The position numbers were made by a program, and so were the translations under genes. Below are positions 35,167-47,500 of a DNA stretch of 64,000 nt, piece after piece; position 1 is the stretch's first letter, and each line of letters begins with the position of its first letter. A model generated the notes under the pieces. That model was not told where the DNA came from. It did not search any database and was given only the letters and a program-made list of their open reading frames with translations. The stretch comes from Sweltsa coloradensis. Its lineage: Eukaryota > Arthropoda > Insecta > Plecoptera > Chloroperlidae. Where the stretch lies: positions 124,001 to 188,000 of the forward strand of contig JAMZAV010000308.1 in assembly GCA_024449915.1 (NCBI GenBank), written 5' to 3'.

Positions 35167-36175
35167 TAATATATTAATATATTAAGCTTTAAGTGTTCAC
35201 GATACTGTATAAAATCCACTATATCTCATCAGATGAGCAACTATCGCCTGTGTTGCGTTAAATGTGCACGTAGTAATTCACACAAATTGCGACGAAAGCG
35301 GTGAGATTTTCAAACCCTTTGGACAGTGCAGCTAGCTCAAGGCTATCAGTATGTATATATTGTGTCAGTGTGTTAAAGTTCCCTTATCGTCGTAGCGACC
35401 CTCAAGCAAGGTGTCACCATCCATCTCCTACCCCTGAGAGTGCGATTTATGGTCTTGCAACTCACTCGCTCGCTCGCTCGCTCACTCAAGGGTCACGTGA
35501 CGATGCCTACACTTAGCGACAGAGAAACCTGACGTCTCAAAGCTCTCACACCAACACAACATACATCAAGCTTAAAGATACCGCATATTTACTAGCTTGT
35601 CGTTTAAAGTAGTCAGACATGAAGAAATAAGTACGATGGAGACTCCAATCGTGGAAATTTCAGACAAGAAAAACTCTCTAAGATGCTTAGGGATGAATAT
35701 ACGTGAAAATACATTTCTGGGAATGTGAGATGTGCGTCTAAAGAACTCGGCAGTCCGTGTCTAATATTTATCTTGGATGACACGCTCTTGTGTTGTTTCT
35801 GCTAAAAAGCACACTAAGTGCTACTTATTTTACATATTGCGGTACAAAGGAAATTATTCCTCATAATGTAGTGAGAAGTACATATATTATTTGTTTATTT
35901 CATGACAGCTGCTACAGGGTTCTGTGGAATAAAAGTGCTAGAAGATAAGGATGATAAATCGAACGTGTTGACATTAATCAGATCCAGTCGATCACATTAG
36001 TTCAATATTACTTGATAAATTTCAAGTTTTTCTTATAATCATCAAAAGATTTAATTTACGTGCCATGTTATATTTTGCTGAAAACTAAAATAAAATACTC
36101 TATTAATTCCTCCTCTTTACAATATGTTTAACCTTGGCTTTATAGTGGGCGACTATGACGCTGTTATGTTAATAC
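35167..36175. other. unique DNA with a TCGC microsatellite
   Basis: A short CTCG/TCGC tandem run lies at about 35463-35488. The 71-codon frame across it is not protein-like. No other feature is recognised. Confidence 0.4.
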
Positions 36176-36346
36176 TTAAGACAGAAATTACAAAAGTGAT
36201 TACACCGGGGATCGAACCCGGGTGGAATTATACAGAATTAAATTGGTGGCTGCATAGCTCAGTTGGTAAGAACATGGTCCGGACAGCCAAGGTCCCGGGT
36301 TCGATCCTCGGTGTAGTCACTTTTTATTTTTTTATTTCTGTCTAAA
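36176..36346. repeat. foldback tRNA-derived SINE
   Basis: A tRNA-like unit on the plus strand (about 36248-36318) ends CCCGGGTTCGATCCTCGG and TGTAGTCAC. The inverse of this tail lies in front of it: AGTGATTACACCGGGGATCG and AACCCGGG (36196-36222). The match continues outward to ACAGAAAT and ATTTCTGT. The whole 170 bp can therefore fold into a long hairpin with the rest of the tRNA in the loop. Confidence 0.75.
36248..36318 (+). pseudogene. tRNA-Arg(CCG)-like sequence
   Basis: Acceptor strands GGCTGCA and TGTAGTC pair over seven positions with two G-T pairs. The A box TAGCTCAGTTGG and B box GGTTCGATCC are good. The anticodon arm around GTCCGGA is poorly paired, and the D stem has a mismatch. 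A T5 run follows. It probably serves as a SINE promoter rather than a working tRNA. Confidence 0.6.
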
Positions 36347-36564
36347 GTACTAATATAATACATATTATTTAATTTTGTACTGTTGAACCCTATGTGAATG
36401 ATTGAATGAATGGTAGCCCGATTGCCTTTCTCTCCAATAAAATTGAAATCCATGAATTTCCATGAATGTACGGATTTCATTAACAATTGTTGTTAATACG
36501 AAACTAGAAATCTACACTTATGAATTTTATGTTTAAGAAATTTATTTTTCATCAAGTGTGGTAA

Positions 36565-37239
36565 TTAAACGAGGGAGCGGAGCGACCGAGTGTCTCCATT
36601 CAACTCGAACGGTTCTCATTCTGTGATTCTGTCTGTCTGTCTGTACGTCGAAAATCAGCCGAACCGCTGAACAGATTGGGCTGAAATTTTAAACAGACAT
36701 CCGGTACGAAATTATTGAGAACTGCTAACAAAATCAACTAGATCCATTGCGATTTAATCCTACAATAAATAAAAATGTGATTTTTAAAATATCGATAGCA
36801 TTTGTTTAGTAGCAGCTATCGGGACCGCATCTACGTGGCTTGCATGGCCTATTGGTAAGCATTTAGCCTACCACACGGAGGGTTGAGGTTCGATACCCGT
36901 TAGCTCGAACTTTTTTATATTTTTACACCCACATATTATTTTTGAGGGGTGTTAAATGGGAAATAAAACTTAGGTGATTTTGTTTTATCTTGGAAATTTG
37001 TTAATGTTTCACGCTAATACGTTTTGAACACGATTCGCATTTCAAATGTTCAATTTAAATATCTAGGGAAACGCCAAAGTCGTTGTTAAACGAGTGAGTG
37101 AGCCATGTGTTGAGTACCCGGTATCATTTCCCATACTGGGCTAGATCCTTAGGTATAGGGGAGGAAAGGGATGTTCCCGGGTACTCAACACTTGGCTCAC
37201 TCACTCACTCGTTTAACAACGACTTTGGCGTTTCCCTAG
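36565..37239 (+). mobile_element. Helitron-like element G1
   Basis: It runs from A|TTAAACGAGGGAGCGGAGCG to GGCGTTTCCCTAG|T. The inverted copy of the start, CTCACTCACTCGTTTAACAA, precedes the 3' hairpin. Inside are a TCTGTCTGTCTGTCTGTACG run, TCAGCCGAACCGCTGAACAG, a tRNA-like piece at 36835-36905, and a 3' foldback module (37062-37239) that is itself flanked by CTAGGGAAACGCC and its inverse. No coding frame. The left flank base is A and the right is T, as in the other elements. Confidence 0.75.
36835..36905 (+). pseudogene. tRNA-like sequence inside G1
   Basis: A box TGGCCTATTGGTAAGC and B box GGTTCGATACCC are spaced as in a tRNA. The arms between them pair poorly. The same piece is in G2 (37490-37560), so it belongs to the element and may act as an internal RNA polymerase III promoter. 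Confidence 0.55.
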
Positions 37240-37897
37240 TTAAACGAGGGAGCGGAGCGACTGAGTGTCTCCATTCAACTCAAACGGCTCTCATTCTGTG
37301 ATTCTGTGTGTCTGTACGTCGAAAATCAGCCGAACCACTGAACAGATTGCGCTGAAATTTTAAACAGACATCCGGCACGAGTTAACTGAGAACTGTTAAG
37401 AAAATCAGCTAGACCCATTGCGATTTAATCCCTGATTTTAAAATATTGATACCATTTGTTTAGTAGCAGCTAGCGGGACGAACTCTACGTGTCTGCCATG
37501 GCATAGTGGTAAGCATAGAGCCTACCGCACGGAGGGTTGGGATTCGATACCCGTTAGTTTTGAACTTTTTATATTTTTACACCAACATATTATTTTTGAG
37601 GGATGTGAAATGGGAAATAAAAATTAGGTGATTTTGTTTTATCTTGAAAATTTGTTAATGTTTCACTCTAATACGTTTTGAACACGATTCGCATTTTGAA
37701 TGTTCAATTTAAACTAGGAAAACGCCAAAGTCGATGTTAAACGAGTGTGTGAGCCAAGTGTTGAGTACCTGGGAACATCGCCTTTTCTCCCATATACCTA
37801 AGGCTGGATCTAGCCCAGTATGGGGAATGATATTGATACCGGGTACTATACACATGGCTCACTCACTCGTTTAACAACGACTTTGGCGTTTCCCTTG
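37240..37897 (+). mobile_element. Helitron-like element G2, abutting G1
   Basis: A second copy of the same family starts at the very base after the CTAG of G1 (TTAAACGAGGGAGCGGAGCG at 37240) and ends GGCGTTTCCCTTG|T. It differs from G1 at many positions, for example GACTGAGTG for GACCGAGTG. Its 3' foldback module (37715-37897) lies in the opposite orientation to that of G1. Deleting both elements joins GTGGTAA to TTAAATATT, consistent with insertion between A and T. Confidence 0.75.
37490..37560 (+). pseudogene. tRNA-like sequence inside G2
   Basis: A box TGGCATAGTGGTAAGC is a near-perfect match to the tRNA consensus. The B box GATTCGATACCC has one change. Both lie in the same position as in G1. 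Confidence 0.55.
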
Positions 37898-40800
37898 TTA
37901 AATATTACACGCATTGACTGGTGGGTATATTGTGGTACTGCACATGATGAAATCAAAAGTTGGGTGTCGCGGATAAAACGATTACTATCATAGAAGACGG
38001 TGTACAAGAAACAAAACTAATGGTACAATCAATAGAAAAAGAATACACCAACACCGCCCTTGTCTGTTGGATTGACATGGTTGACTCCATGGCCCCCCAC
38101 TGTTTGTCACCATGTCACCGCCTGTCAGCAGACTGCACGCCGTCACGACTACTAGATCGGTTGATAGTTTTTGTCAGCGTGAAAAGTGATAAACGGAAGC
38201 TCTAATAAGGTTTTTTAAAAATTTCATCAATCAGATGTTTGGACACGTTTTTTGTTTTATTTACCGTACTACCATTAATTAGTTGCGAAGTGATGATTAT
38301 TAATTGTACATGTTGGTGTACAAAAAATACCCATCTTTAAATTCATCACCATGGCATCAATTAGGCTACTTACTTGGATCTTTTTTGCTTTTACTGAACG
38401 TTATTTAAAAGTTGAAGATTACCCGTAGTTGCAAACAATCAAAAACGCAATTTGGTCAACTCTTCATCAGAAAAAAGTAAATATTACTTTAGGCAAATTG
38501 GATGATTAGATGTTGCAAATAAAGAATGAATGGCAAGACGAAATAGGTAGTACTTTTTATACTGAATCAGATTTACCACGTTCAAGATAAATCAACAGTA
38601 CAAATTGTTGTTTGATAATAATTTCACTGAACCTTTCTCAAGTTGCACCCAAGTTAAAAAATTAAACCAATTTAACAAGTTTTTGTAGGAATATCCGTTA
38701 GTTTGGTGGGTGACTGCACATTTCCAGTATTCGTGTGTTTGCATTGATCCGATAATAAAGATTTGTTTAACATATTATTTTGACGACAATGTTAGAGGTC
38801 TGCGATTGAAGGATGGAATAAACCGTTAAGAGTTTGAAACTAACACTAGACCAACTCATTATCGACCACGCCAATAACCCGGCCACATAATGAAGCACAA
38901 TCTTGGTGAAAGCTTAATTAAGAATCGTGGGAGACGGAAATCTAACTTGCGTCGATAGTTTGGTCGTAAAACAGAGTTCTACTACCTTGAAGCATAAAAC
39001 CCGAAATTAAGAGACTACCGTCGCCACGTGTTGCAGAAGCTTGTTACCACGGCCTACAGACGCGCTGAAACTTTGCAAAGATGCCATTGAAACATTAACC
39101 AAGTCTTTTCGAGCAAAGATTTTGATAACACGTCAGTAAACATAATTATATAACTTTTGCTACCCGTTATCGGTGCAAAAGTATGTAATTGGGTTAAGCC
39201 GTGTTGAATTGATGAACCAGTGCAGAAACTGGGCATCCACCGGCGTTTCATCTGAAATACGTCAGGCATCTTCAACTAGCTGACTATCTTACATAACACT
39301 AATGTTGGGGTGTATGAGGAAAGGCCAATGTAAAATACTATTTTAACGATACCAATAACCTATTGTCCAACTAGAGAAATACACGTTGTATACGTGTTGA
39401 CTACAACAAAATAAAATCAGCACATTACACTAATTTTAGACAGATACGCGTCTAATTTGTTAATGATTAAGTATCTATTCAAAAAGCTTAAATTTTTGTA
39501 AATATAACACTGATGCGCAGTAAAGCTGATGTTAAAATTGTTGTCACAAATGCTCAAAGTTTTGAGAACTAGAAAACATCTACACGTTCACCGTGCTAGA
39601 AGCTCTAGTGTGGTGTATACGAGGTACATTGCCAGTAGAAGGACTTGATGTCCGTAAAGTTACTGATATCAGCAGGTGGAGAACTCAGGTCAGGAAATAC
39701 TGGGGCGATTAGTTAAGTTGTAATGCAGCTGAGCATTTATCAGTGTTTACATAAACGCTTGTACAGGAAATTTAGAGAATAATATTTAAGTACGGTTTAA
39801 AGTCGATTCCCCCGACGACGAATACTGACTGAAAGTTATATTGCATACTATTCAATTATTTGAATAATTGTAGTTTAACCGATTTCATATTGGTCAAGTT
39901 TCTTGCTTGCAAAGAACATAACAGATTATAAGATTGAGTAAAAAGTAATGCGAAATTTCAAAACATAAGGACTAAATAGTTTCACCATAAACATCAGAAA
40001 ACCACTTTTACTTAAGTACTGAAGTACTTGAAACAAAATGTTTTGCTTGTTCATTTTGTAACAAAGATACACTCAAATACAAACATTGAAAGTTGTTTAC
40101 AAAAACAATGATAGTTTAGGTCACGTAATGAAAGTAAAAATATACTACTATAACTTTAAATAGTGTTTAATTAACATCGCTGGGATAGTTAGGGAACGTC
40201 GTAAATGTCTCTCTAGCAATTTACTAGAGCGAATGAGGGGAACATTTATTATTGAGAATAATATTTTGTAAAATATTGCTGGCATTTATTGCAATTACAA
40301 CATGAATCGTATGTAAAACATGGGCTAGCACACAATCTACATCCAAGTGTCAAGAAAGATGTAGTTATCATGATCGCAAACATTGCAACCGCAGTAAACC
40401 AAGACTTTGTGAATATATATACAGTTTCGAAGTTGTGAGTATTCTGCGGACACGGATATACGATAATATCATCATAAAGTACTGTGGACTTATCGCGCTC
40501 GAGTTTAATCACTTGTGTGATCTACTTTCAACTGTTCTCGACCCACATTCAACAACGTCCGCGTGCTTGTGACCACACGAGATCACACAATTCTAGACAA
40601 TCGTGGAACTATTCGGTCTTAAATGATTCCCCCTAATCAACTATGAACAGATATGTTTCTTTGTTTTGAAAAATAATTATTTCTTGTTCAATTTATCTCT
40701 AAAATAATTGAGTTTCAAGTTAGTAAAAAAATAAACTAAGTTTCTTTTTAAGTTCCTATAAAAGACGTAACCAAACTATAAAAAAATTATATTTTGCATT

Positions 40801-41939
40801 CATCATTTCTCATTACCGACGAATAACACGCCGATTTTCTCCATTTCATATTCGGCCACCCCCAAAAGTAAGCATTTTATTTGCGCCCATTCTTTAAACT
40901 TGTAGACGCGTTAAAATTTGATTCTTGAAATACAATTTTGAAGTATTGTGTCCAATTTCACGACTGCCAAAAACCATGTTTTACAGTAAAAACACACTAA
41001 ATAAAAAGCACATCAGTTTAGGCCAATAAAATTAATGATAAAAAATGTATCTACATTAACGGTACCCCGTAAATGAAATTGTAAGATACATTTTATTCAA
41101 AGAAAACTGTCTGAAATAATATACCACTTGCCACGTCTCCACCTTCCTATTAACATAATTCTCTGCCGCATGTGATATATCGCCCTGTCATCATAATAGA
41201 CAAGCTCTGGCAGCATTATTTGCCAGTCAACACTTTTCAACTGTCACGATTTTCGACATGTTGACATTCGACTTTTTCGATTTGTCAATTTTATTTACCA
41301 ATAACGTTTTTACCATGACTACGCTACTACAAACCTAATTGTCTTTTCGATGTTATATGCATGTATATAACTTGATATTCTGGTTTTGATCAGTGTCACA
41401 ACTCACACCACTATACACACGTTTCTACCCAGACTTAAATAACATGTCCGTTACGTCACAGCAATTGCTTTCGTTATCTGGAAATACATTTCACCGTCGG
41501 AGTTATAATATATAGTAAAAAATGTGGCAAAGTTAAAAAGACACCGGCAAAATGAGCGTTCCCTTCATAAAAATAAAAAGCGACAGAATGTATTATAAAA
41601 TGGTTGAAATAATAAAAGCACGTTTTATTTGCCAGAGGGATTTTGTTCTTCTGCCCGTGCTTCTCGTCAGATCGCATTACGGTTTGTCGAATATTAAATG
41701 GGAACCGTATCTTTTCTAATATTTTATGAACTTTTACTTGCATATTGAAAAACCTGATTATAAGACATGTGCAGCATTTCTCAAACCACCCCACTAAGCG
41801 AGTATAACAACTTATTCTCATTACTGCATGATTAACTTTATTGATTGCTGTCTGGTAGAACGTCCCTTAAGAAGCTTTGCGTACAGGGCTTTAAGTTAGA
41901 TTTCGATTGAAAATTTTGTGTCCAAGAAATTTGAATTAA
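37898..41939. other. unique AT-rich DNA, no gene seen
   Basis: Four kilobases without a recognisable gene. Open frames of 73-115 codons (37960, 39054, 40249, 41474) have no motifs. A block at 39185-39245 (GATGAACCAGTGCAGAAAC, CCACC) also occurs at 61880-61932, so a small unnamed repeat is present at both places. Confidence 0.4.
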
Positions 41940-42213
41940 ATTGGTACCACGTTAATTCCAGCACCCAACTCCTTTTGGAGGAAGTATAGCGGATGTATAG
42001 ATATTCTTACTTCCTGGGGGATAGAATCGCCCGTTCCCCTTTGACCCCAAGGTCAAAATAAACGTGCTTTACAATCCTTGTTGAAGGACCAAGTGAACAA
42101 AAACGCACGTCATTCACAGATCATATTCGGTTTTTGGTGAAAAGTGGCACACAGACATACAAGAAGACGAGCTGTCGGAAAGCGATACAAGGATATAGTA
42201 GAGCTTCGCTCCC
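41940..42213 (-). repeat. dispersed repeat F, copy 8
   Basis: Minus copy. Plus-strand blocks are CTCCTTTTGGAGGAAGTAT, CCCCTTTGACCCCAAGGTCA, ATCCTTGTTGAAGGACCAAG, GATCATATTCGGTTTTTGG and the end TAGAGCTTCGCTCCC. It is the fullest example of the middle of F, with the paired GACCCCAAGGTC motif. Confidence 0.7.
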
Positions 42214-42234
42214 ATATTTTGTAAAACATTTAAA

Positions 42235-42510
42235 CTAGGAAAACGCCAAAGTCGTTGTTAGACGAGTGAGTGAGCCATGTATTGAGTACCCGGGAACATT
42301 CCCTTTCTTTCCCCTACCTAAGCCCTCTCTAGCCTATCATAGGCTAGAGTGGCGCATTATGGCCTTACAGTTGACGCGCCCTTATACAAACTAATTCAAA
42401 ACCCTATTAATTCTACCTATATAATTATTTATACTTCAATGCAAATGTTCCCAGGTACTCAACACATGACTCGCTCACTCGTCTAACAACGACTTAGGCG
42501 TTTTCCTATT
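42235..42510. mobile_element. B element, long terminal inverted repeats (B2)
   Basis: It starts A|CTAGGAAAACGCCAAAGTCG and TTGTTAGACGAGTGAGTGAG, and ends with the inverse ...CTCACTCGTCTAACAACGAC, TTAGGCGTTTTCCTA. The arms are about 65 bp (to GGGAACATT). Inside is the near-perfect palindrome CTCTAGCCTAT-C-ATAGGCTAGAG. It is non-coding. The arms are the same as the terminal module of the G elements. Confidence 0.7.
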
Positions 42511-42698
42511 ATAGATATAATTAATAAGGTTTTGAGATTAGTTGGTATAAGGGCGCGTCAACTGTAAGGCCATAATGCACTACTCTAGCCTATGATAGAC
42601 TAGAGAGGCCTTAGGTAAGGGGGAAGAAAGGGAATGTTACCGAGTACTCAACACATGACTCGCTCACTCGTATAACAACGACTTTGACGTTTTCCTAG
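42511..42698 (+). mobile_element. B element, partial copy (B3) abutting B2
   Basis: It resembles B1 (24207-24386): TTAATAAGGTTTTGAGATTA, GGGCGCGTCAACTGTAAGGC, then GTACTCAACACATGACTCGC and GACGTTTTCCTAG|T. It follows B2 with no spacer, so several B pieces are stacked here. Confidence 0.6.
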
Positions 42699-42756
42699 TC
42701 TAGTTGGCTTACCCGAAATGTGAAACCCCAAGGTTCAAACCCTCGTTCGGAAAGAT
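42699..42756 (+). pseudogene. tRNA-like SINE fragment
   Basis: TCTAGTTGGCTTACCCG resembles an A box region and GGTTCAAACCC is a B box, about 30 bases closer together than in a full tRNA arm set. It lies directly after the B3 terminus. Confidence 0.4.
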
Positions 42757-45700
42757 TTTGTAATTTCTGGATTGTAAGCTTAATTAAAAAATTATAAAAC
42801 ATGTTTTAAAATGCATACAATACTATGGAAAACATAGCCAGTACGAAATGCGTATAATTTAATAAATAAAAATCAAATTTTCGATGTGGTCGCACCTACA
42901 AAGTTCAACGTGTCTTTCAAAATTATTGAGTGCCAAACCCACGAAATTTAGCTAGCTCAAATGCACAACGCGTCGAGACAAAACAAACAAACACTAAAAA
43001 TGTAAACAAATTGAGTCCGTAGAATTAGTAGGCCTACGTCTCAGTTTCTTCAAGTGACATCATTTGCACGTAATCACAAACGTATTCAAGTATAAATTGT
43101 ACTGAAGAGAATTTAAAGAATGCAGTTTAAGAATATTGTAGCCAATTCAAAATCAACAACATTTAAAACCCTATATTTACTATTTTTAGAAAAGTTTTGA
43201 GATAAAGGCATTGATTTCTTTAACCAGGACATGGTTACAAAATTTCTTGTATCGTCCATGATGATCGAAATTGTAAAAAAATAAGATATAATGGTAGTGT
43301 AACAATAGTCTGCATTAGACGTAAATAATTGATAATGTTGGTAACAATTTGATAATTCTCAAACATTCCAGTTTGTTCCTCTGCCCACACGAGTCGTGCT
43401 CTCTAAGGTTCCAACTTGTATTTTAAAAAGAAAACTAGATCTTTAAAAATAATAAGCACGGTTTTTAATGATTAATTATTCCAAGTGTGAAATGCGTTAT
43501 ACATTCTAGTCACAGAGAATAGTATATGCAGCCCCTTTAAATTAATCCCAACACACAAACACTCACACACTCACACACATCCCATTCCCTGTGAATGATT
43601 AAGCAGTAATTAGTGTTTACATGTACTAATTGAAATCTATTCAAACACACTTCAGCCCGTATCTTGACTGTCACAGCAAGCTATGCAGAGTTCAGTTAAA
43701 TAGCGCTACCTTCTAATGATTAGTACAGCGCTGTACATGCACTGGTCCCTATAGGCTTCACACCATGTTGGGTGTGTTTCAATTAAGGCTGTTACACTCG
43801 TGAAAGTAAATTGTCACCTAGCTTTTAACCAATTTGGAAGACAAATTTTCACTTTCTTTATATAATAAACACATTGAATTATCTAATGAGGGATTTAAAA
43901 AAAACATGTAGAAAACCAGCATAGAACGCACTGCACCCCCCCCCCCCCAACCCTACATAAAAACCAACGCAAAAAGAGTTTACGTCCATTTACTCAAAAC
44001 TAAGCTGCCAAATCGTCGAAAATGTTAATTGGCTCATGGAGAACAACATACCATGACCACCCTTACATTTTTTTAGGGGCAATTTCTCATCGTTGTAAGG
44101 TAATTTGTTGAACCAGAGAGCTTATATAAAACTTGGCGTGAGCTCTAGTAAAAAATGTGCTTTTGTTTACCTTTCAGCGACATTAGGACGATACATTGCC
44201 ATGCATTAGTGTGCTATTAGCACAGCTGTTGGTGCAGACAGACAAGGGACAACACTTCTAGTGCAATGAGGAATGTATACATTACCATGAAGAAACTGCC
44301 CTGCTTTTTAGGTCTCTGAATTCAATATGTCCCTCTGTTTTTGTTTGCCACACACTATTCGGCGTGTGCAGCATATGGTAAGCAAGGTTGACTTGTGTTA
44401 CAGTCACATGTTACAATACAACGGCTTTTAGAGACGTGTAGAACAGCCAGTGAGAATTAATTAAACATCAACGAATTTCGTTTTTCATCAGGAAACCAGC
44501 CGTGCGTATTAAACACGATGCATTAAGCCGATGAGTTTTATTTTTGTGGTAAAACTGTTGACCGTGCCGTCTCATTGACTGCCTATTTCGATGCCGAAAA
44601 GTGTTTCCTTTGTGGAAATCTGCTTTTCGAAGCAATGTGTATGGTCATAGTTATTTTACCTGTCATAAGTTTTAGCAATTTCAAGTTTGACAAAATGTGG
44701 TAATTAGTTTGTGTACAAAGCCAAAACAAATGAAACTTTATTAATTTCACGTATTATTTTAATTTAGCAATTTGTGCTTCGCTGATCTTTTGAATTTATT
44801 CCTGCACTACCTTATTTTCATTTGCGCATTCTATTATTCGTCCTAGACACCTGAAAAGATCCAGACAGGGTTAACTGATGTACACCGTAAAGTGGGGAAT
44901 CCCTTACAAAAAAATTTCTATAAAAATTTTAAAAGATGTGCGTTGGAAATAGTGATGGAGCTTTTTGTGTATAGGTTTTTATTTTCCTTATGATCCCTTT
45001 CAAACCTTCCTTCTCACAGAAAATTATGATTAATTTATTTTTAGCAAGGACTCGGAACGTTGGAATATAAAATAAAAAAACAAGATGGTTCTCAGAGGTT
45101 AAGAAAACTTTGTGGTTCTCGAACTCACAGTATGTCTAGACCGTCACTTTTTGGACGAGGTAGTATAATGTTTTCATGCTAGACGAAGAACATGGAGGAA
45201 AGATGAACATTGTCCCTTCGGTTTTCGTCCGCTAGACGGCGTTCTTCATTCATCATTGGAGAATAGACGTCAACAACCCGCTTAAAAGTCCTCGAAAAAT
45301 CGCCATCACCATTTTCTAGGTCAATTTGTAAAACATCCAAGATCTTGGTGAAAGCTTTGAACGTAAAACGACTACCTTAAAAAACATCACCACACCACCA
45401 AAGGAATTTTTTTCAGCTTCGCCTACTTCATATTATGATAAGTTGGAAACAACGTGCATTGTGTCTACGAAAGAGTTTTCCCCACTTGATAGCTTCCCAC
45501 CATTGTATTATTCTCAACCACAAGTATACGCCACAAGGTAATTAAAAAGTTTTTATTTAGATCCAATGACAAATGAAGTAAATCACAATTTTCAAGTGAG
45601 CTACAGATATGTATATAACTATGTTCAAACGTAAAGCTTCAGGGGCGCCTGGTTTTCTAAATTCCGAGGGGTGCTGAAATATTTCACTAACATTTCGAAG

Positions 45701-47500
45701 ACTGCCCGTCAGTGATTTTCTAAAACGATTTTGTTGTATTGTTTTGTGTACAGTATTATATCAGCAATGAAATTAGCCTGTGTAATTGTCATGATTTCAG
45801 TATATTTTATTCAGTGGCGGATAGCCGTGATTCATGGGATTAATTTTCAAGATTTTCATGCACATAATTGTACAACGAAAACTATCTACGTATCTAGGGG
45901 GAAGCAAGTTCGTTTTTACAAAACCAGGGCATGTTTGAAAGCTATGGTTATTACTGCTCCTTTTCGCCGAAGGCGAGAAAATTTGCTAATTTACAACTTT
46001 AGATGACCTAATAACAAGTAAAAGAATCGAAAATGGCACAATAGGTGATGGTAATGATTGGTTGCGCAATCAAAATAGGAATCTTATGGGGAGTGGGGGA
46101 TGACGATCGCCCATCGCACTGCCCCCCACTGTAACCGTTACTGATTTTGTTCAATCATTTTAGCTTCTCTACAATTTGAAAAATATAATAATATAAAAAA
46201 TTAAAAAAGTAAATTCCCGTTTCTGTTCAGGCAGGCACAGGAAAGGTCTAGCAATATATTTTATGGTTGTAGATTTGTTATTAGAAATACAAGAAAATGC
46301 CACGGGACAATTTCCACAATTGATCAGTCACAATCCGAATTATCCGATTTATCACTAGACTTGCAAGATTTACAAAATATACTCTAATCTGTAATCTCTA
46401 AACTAACTAATCTGTGAACGTTTTTGTAAATGAAGATAGCTCAAAACTTTGTTATTGTACAGACCGATTTCTTTTTTACTCAGAATATTTGGAGGGGTGC
46501 TTCAGCCCCTGAGCACACACGAAGTCGGTGCCCCTTAGCTAATCAGTATAAATGGGGAAAAAACTAAGCTTTCCACACTTCCGCAAGTAGCTAACTCACT
46601 GTCTTGATTAGGACCTCAGCCAAAATATAATACGTACCGCTCAAATATAATTGTTGGCATGAGAATAATTTAAAACAAAAATAACAAAGTAATCATGATG
46701 CAAATCCACAATGATGTACGATCAAGTTGTGATTCAATAACGTCGTAGTGTATCTGTGATTTTTGTTTTAATTTTGTTGTACCCCGCTTCCACACCAACA
46801 AACACTAGATAGTTTATCTTTGAACCTGCACAAAGCGAGTGTCACGGTCGCGCTATCTCGGTGCAACTTTGAATACGTTCCGAAACTTGTTGAAAGCACT
46901 TTGAGCTTTAAGTACGCTCGGCTTTCTCGGCTCTATAACCTGTTGGAAACGACTAGAAAAGTGTTCTGTAACTTGATTCTTAAGCATTTCAAGCGCTCTT
47001 GAGGTGTCGTACCTTTCGTTCAAGCGTCTTACGCGTTCAATTATTATGACGGTGGTTTCTATACAAATTGATCTTAGACAGCGTTGTTTGTGAAATGCAC
47101 CTGTAGACACGTATTATATTTTTTCTCTTGCTTTAGATTACCGGCAAATATGAATTTCCCGTGCTCACATATCTACAGGAGAGGCTAATGAAGAGAGAAT
47201 ACATCGTTTAGTTATTTTATTCTTCACCCAGTCCCAGCATTGCCTTTTGACCCAGGAAACCTTAGGAATCAAAACTGTTTAAAATTGAACTTACGACCAA
47301 GAACCTTGTATGCTATTGCTAGCGATGAACTATCTCTATTGGATTTAAAGTTTGAACTGGTCTTGAATTTACCAGGTGACTTTTACTTGAGTCATCATAA
47401 AACTAAACAAGCCTTACCTAATTAAATGCCAGCAGGTTATTATTACATATTCACAAATCAAATATGTTTAGGTGTTCAGTGTAATTAAGTTTAATTTTTA
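42757..47500. other. unique AT-rich DNA, no gene seen
   Basis: It includes a poly-C run of about a dozen bases at 43937-43948 and TAGGCCTA at 43029. A 91-codon frame at 45731-46006 and an 85-codon frame at 46853-47110 are unassigned. No RNA gene or repeat family was recognised. Confidence 0.4.

Noticed and set aside
35463..35488. TCGC tandem run as a Helitron-like terminus
   Set aside because: It resembles the CTCACTCG-type subterminal sequence, but no hairpin, CTAG end or partner end is nearby. A simple microsatellite is the better reading.
36188..36318. Two divergent working tRNA genes
   Set aside because: Only the plus-strand unit has an A box. The leading inverse piece is just a T-arm plus acceptor tail, so this is a foldback SINE and not a gene pair.
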